DNA from: Nitrosarchaeum sp.
Lineage (GTDB): Archaea; Thermoproteota; Nitrososphaeria; Nitrososphaerales; Nitrosopumilaceae
Assembly: GCF_035968265.1 (NCBI RefSeq)
Contig: NZ_JAVYIM010000002.1
Coordinates: forward strand, 310,001-374,000
DNA length: 64,000 bases
Direction of reading: 5' to 3'
This document shows positions 61,650 through 64,000 of this stretch, in pieces. Made by a program: the position numbers and the translations under genes. Positions within the stretch are counted from its first letter, which is position 1. Every line of letters begins with the position of its first letter. The notes under the pieces were generated by a model. It worked only from the letters and a program-made list of their open reading frames with translations, was not told where the DNA came from and ran no database searches.

Positions 61650-62357
61650 TTGGATCCGTTAGTACGACTAAAAGAAGCCCGTCTTAAAGGACTAATCCCA
61701 GACGATGTTTATGATCTTATTGTAAAACGATTTCCTATAACCGTTGAGGGAATTAATAGAATTGAAAAAGCATCGGGGATTCGTTATCCCACTGCTTATG
61801 TGGAACCATCAATTGTTATTTCATCTCCAAATCCTAATTCCTACGAGTTTGGGATATTATTTGCTAGAACCATCCCTGTATTTTTTGATGAAAAATTTCA
61901 TGTAGTGATTCAAATCTCTGCACCTTTGGTTGCATATGGTCTAAAGGGTACAATTCATGCAATTTTGGCACATGAGTTTTTACATTTTCTTGAATTGACT
62001 AGAAAAATTTCTAAAATGGATTTACTTTCAGATGAAATTACTGGAAATCTCTTTGAAAGTGTCTATGCTGATGAGGGAAGATTGTTTGAACCTAAGGTTG
62101 TGTTTAAAGATAGAACTTTGTTAGATCACATTACTAAACGGTTTCCAGCTGGTTTTAGGGATTACAAATTAGAAGATAAGGTGATGAAATTTTGGATAGA
62201 GAAAAATCTTCCAAAAATCAATATTTCACTTGATGCAAACACTGTAAAACTATCAGCTGAATCACTGGCAAAAATAAAACTGGATCCTTTATTCCTAGAT
62301 AAAATAGCACAACTTGAACAAAAAAATGCTAAAATTAAAACCAAAAAACTTTATTGA
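61650..62357 (+). CDS. Putative HExxH metallopeptidase-like protein
   Basis: TTG start, 235 residues. HEFLH (108-112) sits in AILAHEFLHFLELTRKI, a hydrophobic helix as in zincin metallopeptidases. A downstream Glu (for example E137 in LFESVYADEGRLFE) could be the third ligand. The N-terminal helix bundle DPLVRLKEARLKGLIPDDVYD is unusual. No signal peptide, so cytoplasmic. Enzyme activity is inferred from the motif only. Confidence 0.7.
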   Translation: MDPLVRLKEARLKGLIPDDVYDLIVKRFPITVEGINRIEKASGIRYPTAYVEPSIVISSPNPNSYEFGILFARTIPVFFDEKFHVVIQISAPLVAYGLKGTIHAILAHEFLHFLELTRKISKMDLLSDEITGNLFESVYADEGRLFEPKVVFKDRTLLDHITKRFPAGFRDYKLEDKVMKFWIEKNLPKINISLDANTVKLSAESLAKIKLDPLFLDKIAQLEQKNAKIKTKKLY

Positions 62358-62407
62358 TAATTTTTCTATATTTTTTTGTTATTGATGTACAATTATTGTA
62401 TATGAAA

Positions 62408-62764
62408 CTAATTTTGTAATTCTGCAATAATTGATTTAGTTTTAGAAATTATATTCATATAATCAATATTAGGATCTGTGCTTAGCAAAAAGAGATTTTT
62501 ATCAAGTTGAATACTAATTAAAATGACATTTTCATATTCTGTAACTGATAATTTTTCTTTACCAAATTTATAAGATAAATTTTGCAGACGGGTCCATCTT
62601 TCAAAAGTATAATGAACTGACATTTTGACTTCTTGTTCATTTAGTAATGTTACGTCGTCTCGATTTTTTTCAATTATTAAATCCCCTTTTGAGTCTAATA
62701 CCCCTGTGAATCTAACATGTGGATCTACTTCGAATATTTTATTACATAATTTTTCAAAATCCAT
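62408..62764 (-). CDS. Hypothetical protein, roadblock/longin-like fold (118 aa)
   Basis: RFTGVLDSKGDLIIEKNRDDV is the strand-turn-strand start of roadblock/longin-type domains, and VILISIQLDKNLFLLSTDPNIDYMNIISKTKSII ends it, which suggests a DUF6659-like thaumarchaeal family. Such domains regulate small GTPases in other organisms; no partner is seen. Monocistronic on the minus strand. Confidence 0.6.
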   Translation of the reverse strand: MDFEKLCNKIFEVDPHVRFTGVLDSKGDLIIEKNRDDVTLLNEQEVKMSVHYTFERWTRLQNLSYKFGKEKLSVTEYENVILISIQLDKNLFLLSTDPNIDYMNIISKTKSIIAELQN

Positions 62765-62876
62765 TTTTCGTCAGTCTTTTTAACTCCTATCTGTCTTCTT
62801 ATTATATTTTTTTTAGAATATTTTGATATGGGGAATTTTGTGAAAAGTTAAACTGATTTTTAATTAGATTAATGTT

Positions 62877-63068
62877 CTATTGATTAAATTCTGTTAATCC
62901 ACATTTTCCACAAGTGTTTCTATCTTTGTGTTTAGACATGAAAACTCCTTTTCCACATCTAGAACAATTTTTTCTACCTCTTGTTATTTTGTCTTTGTCT
63001 ACTTTGAAATATTTATAGACATTTGGACTAGAGCCTTTTTTTCCTGCAGATGCTTTTTTTGCTGCCAT
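62877..63068 (-). CDS. rps27ae: Ribosomal protein S27ae
   Basis: 63 residues. Zinc ribbon CSRCG and CGKCG with K-rich N-terminus; [35 protein letters not shown] is the S27ae core, without the ubiquitin fusion seen in eukaryotes. Overlaps the S24e stop by 1 nt, co-transcribed. Confidence 0.95.
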   Translation of the reverse strand: MAAKKASAGKKGSSPNVYKYFKVDKDKITRGRKNCSRCGKGVFMSKHKDRNTCGKCGLTEFNQ

Positions 63069-63436
63069 TATTCAGTTTTCTCCGCAGTCGCTTCAGCATT
63101 TGCATTATCTGCTTCTGCTTGTTTGGCTTTTGTCTTTTCAATTCTTTTGAAGATTATTGGGTTAACATGTTTTTTTGCTAATCCTTCATCATCGTAAATG
63201 AAGAAAGTTCCTGTAACAAGTGCTTTTCCAACATGAGTTTGTAATCTCATAGGAATTATAATTTTTCCCGAAAGTTTGAATTCTTTTGTAATCATATCTA
63301 CTGCCTCAAGTTTTTTGAGTTTACCCCCTAATCCTGTAAAATTACAGATCAGTTCTCTTCTTGATAGAAAGGCGTTATTTACGTCAGTTACGGTCTGAAT
63401 AATAGACATGTATCCAAAATCCTTAAGATATTTCAT
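63068..63436 (-). CDS. rps24e: Ribosomal protein S24e
   Basis: 122 residues. [35 protein letters not shown] and [38 protein letters not shown] match archaeal S24e; the tail is Ala/Glu-rich ([12 protein letters not shown]). ATG 63436 is the first, and ATG 63409 (MSIIQTVTD) is also possible. First of S24e-S27ae. Confidence 0.93.
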   Translation of the reverse strand: MKYLKDFGYMSIIQTVTDVNNAFLSRRELICNFTGLGGKLKKLEAVDMITKEFKLSGKIIIPMRLQTHVGKALVTGTFFIYDDEGLAKKHVNPIIFKRIEKTKAKQAEADNANAEATAEKTE

Positions 63437-63492
63437 ATAAACCTTGATTGATAATAGAGAACAAATTTAAGAAAATTCAGTCTAATTCCCAC

Positions 63493-64000
63493 ATGGAACG
63501 ATATATGATTCATTTAAAAAATAACAATTACAGTCCTAAAGATTCCTCTTTTCTTGTAAATCATGCAAGAAAAATATGTTCTACAATACCAGCTTCAGTA
63601 AGAGTTGCTAGAGTTGCACGTAAATTTTTGGAATTTGACGTCTCTGTAAATCCTGAAGATTTGGATCTCGTGATTGAAAAATTATCCCCAATTGGATCTT
63701 TGGATAATGCAAGACATATCTTTGAAGAAAAGATTGGAAAGGAAGATGGAACTCGTGATGGTGTTTTCTATTTTAATAATGAACGATTTTGGGAAAGTCA
63801 TGAATCTTTAGAAGGTGTATGGAAGCAATGTTATGGCCGAGAAAAAGAACTTGTTCAGGGAATTATTCTTCTTGCAGTTGCATTTGCTCATGCACAAAAA
63901 AATGAATCTCGTATAGGTATTGGAATGTTACAGCGAGCGTTAGAAAAATTAGGCGACTCTCCTAGAACTTATGGCGAAATTGATGTTGATAGGATTAGAA
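63493..64000 (+). CDS. DUF309-like protein, 3'-truncated by window end
   Basis: ATG 63493; 169 codons visible. The motif FYFNNERFWESHESLEGVWKQCYG, then KELVQGIILLAVAFAHAQKNE is the DUF309 signature (E-x2-H-E-x-[LW]), an all-helical family of unknown function. The N-terminal 90 residues are extra. The last bases lie at the window end, so the protein continues beyond it. Divergent from S24e. Confidence 0.88.
   Translation, partial: MERYMIHLKNNNYSPKDSSFLVNHARKICSTIPASVRVARVARKFLEFDVSVNPEDLDLVIEKLSPIGSLDNARHIFEEKIGKEDGTRDGVFYFNNERFWESHESLEGVWKQCYGREKELVQGIILLAVAFAHAQKNESRIGIGMLQRALEKLGDSPRTYGEIDVDRIR

Noticed and set aside
1-64000. IS elements, prophage or integrated plasmid
   Set aside because: No transposase, integrase, terminal repeats or phage structural gene was recognised; composition looks uniform.
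1-64000. CRISPR array
   Set aside because: No regularly spaced repeat of 24-37 nt with unique spacers was seen. The only tandem repeat, at 36398-36427, has a 10-bp unit without spacers.

Overview
The window is from an AT-rich archaeal chromosome, almost certainly a Nitrosopumilus-like ammonia-oxidising archaeon (Thaumarchaeota / Nitrososphaerota). The information-processing genes are archaeal/eukaryotic in type: TFIIB, Gar1, SRP19, SRP54, S8e, S24e, S27ae, aIF1A, aIF5A, Pus10 and Dph6, plus tRNA-Tyr and tRNA-Leu genes that both appear to carry introns at the canonical 37/38 site. Other features fit this lineage: a bacterial-type cold-shock protein, ScpA/ScpB, a siroheme-dependent heme pathway, and the tryptophan-rich secreted module (WIKNNAxWWADG) known from many thaumarchaeal surface proteins. 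The gene identifications come from reading the translations; no database search was possible.

Layout. 1-4900: small and hypothetical genes, including a 47-residue Cys-rich, metallothionein-like protein and a secreted protein with duplicated WWADG modules. 4970-6750: ABC-2 exporter pair. 6780-15300: a phosphate island (pstS, a secreted unknown, a divergent AbrB-PhoU regulator, pstCAB-phoU, then a DUF47-PiT pair). Three promoters here share the same 11-bp box. 15390-17670: arsenic cluster (HxlR-type repressor, divergent arsM-arsC-aquaporin, near-perfect operator). 17720-21460: hemL-hemC-sumT-hemD. 21660-26440: secreted repeat proteins and an MFS transporter. 26770-31950: sufB-sufD-Rieske-sufS-sufU and a zinc-ribbon protein. 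31935-38850: pgk, PAP2 phosphatase, coiled-coil protein, OB-fold protein, a phasin-like protein behind a triple 10-bp repeat, tRNA-Leu, VTT and HD proteins. 38870-46875: hemB-hemA-met8 divergent from a fused AhbA/AhbB protein, then aldo/keto reductase, DUF1802, a chlorite-dismutase/HemQ-like protein, DUF167 and sufC. 46975-50320: tfb-gar1, srp19-rps8e, scpB-scpA. 50400-58000: alcohol dehydrogenase, TPR-receiver protein, Lrp, YkgJ-like protein, aIF1A, cold-shock protein, tRNA-Tyr, aIF5A, CHASE histidine kinase. 58060-64000: dph6-ffh-pus10, a tiny basic protein, an HExxH protein, S27ae/S24e and a DUF309 protein cut by the window end.

How they fit together. The two heme clusters supply the steps from glutamyl-tRNA to didecarboxysiroheme. 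The HemQ-like protein is a candidate for a late decarboxylation, because no AhbC or AhbD is present here. The Suf genes build Fe-S clusters, with sufC about 15 kb away from the rest. The phosphate genes combine high-affinity Pst with PiT uptake, and the shared box suggests one regulon that includes a secreted protein of unknown function. The arsenic cluster has a reductase, a methylase and a channel but no ArsB/Acr3 pump in view. I saw no IS element, prophage or CRISPR array.
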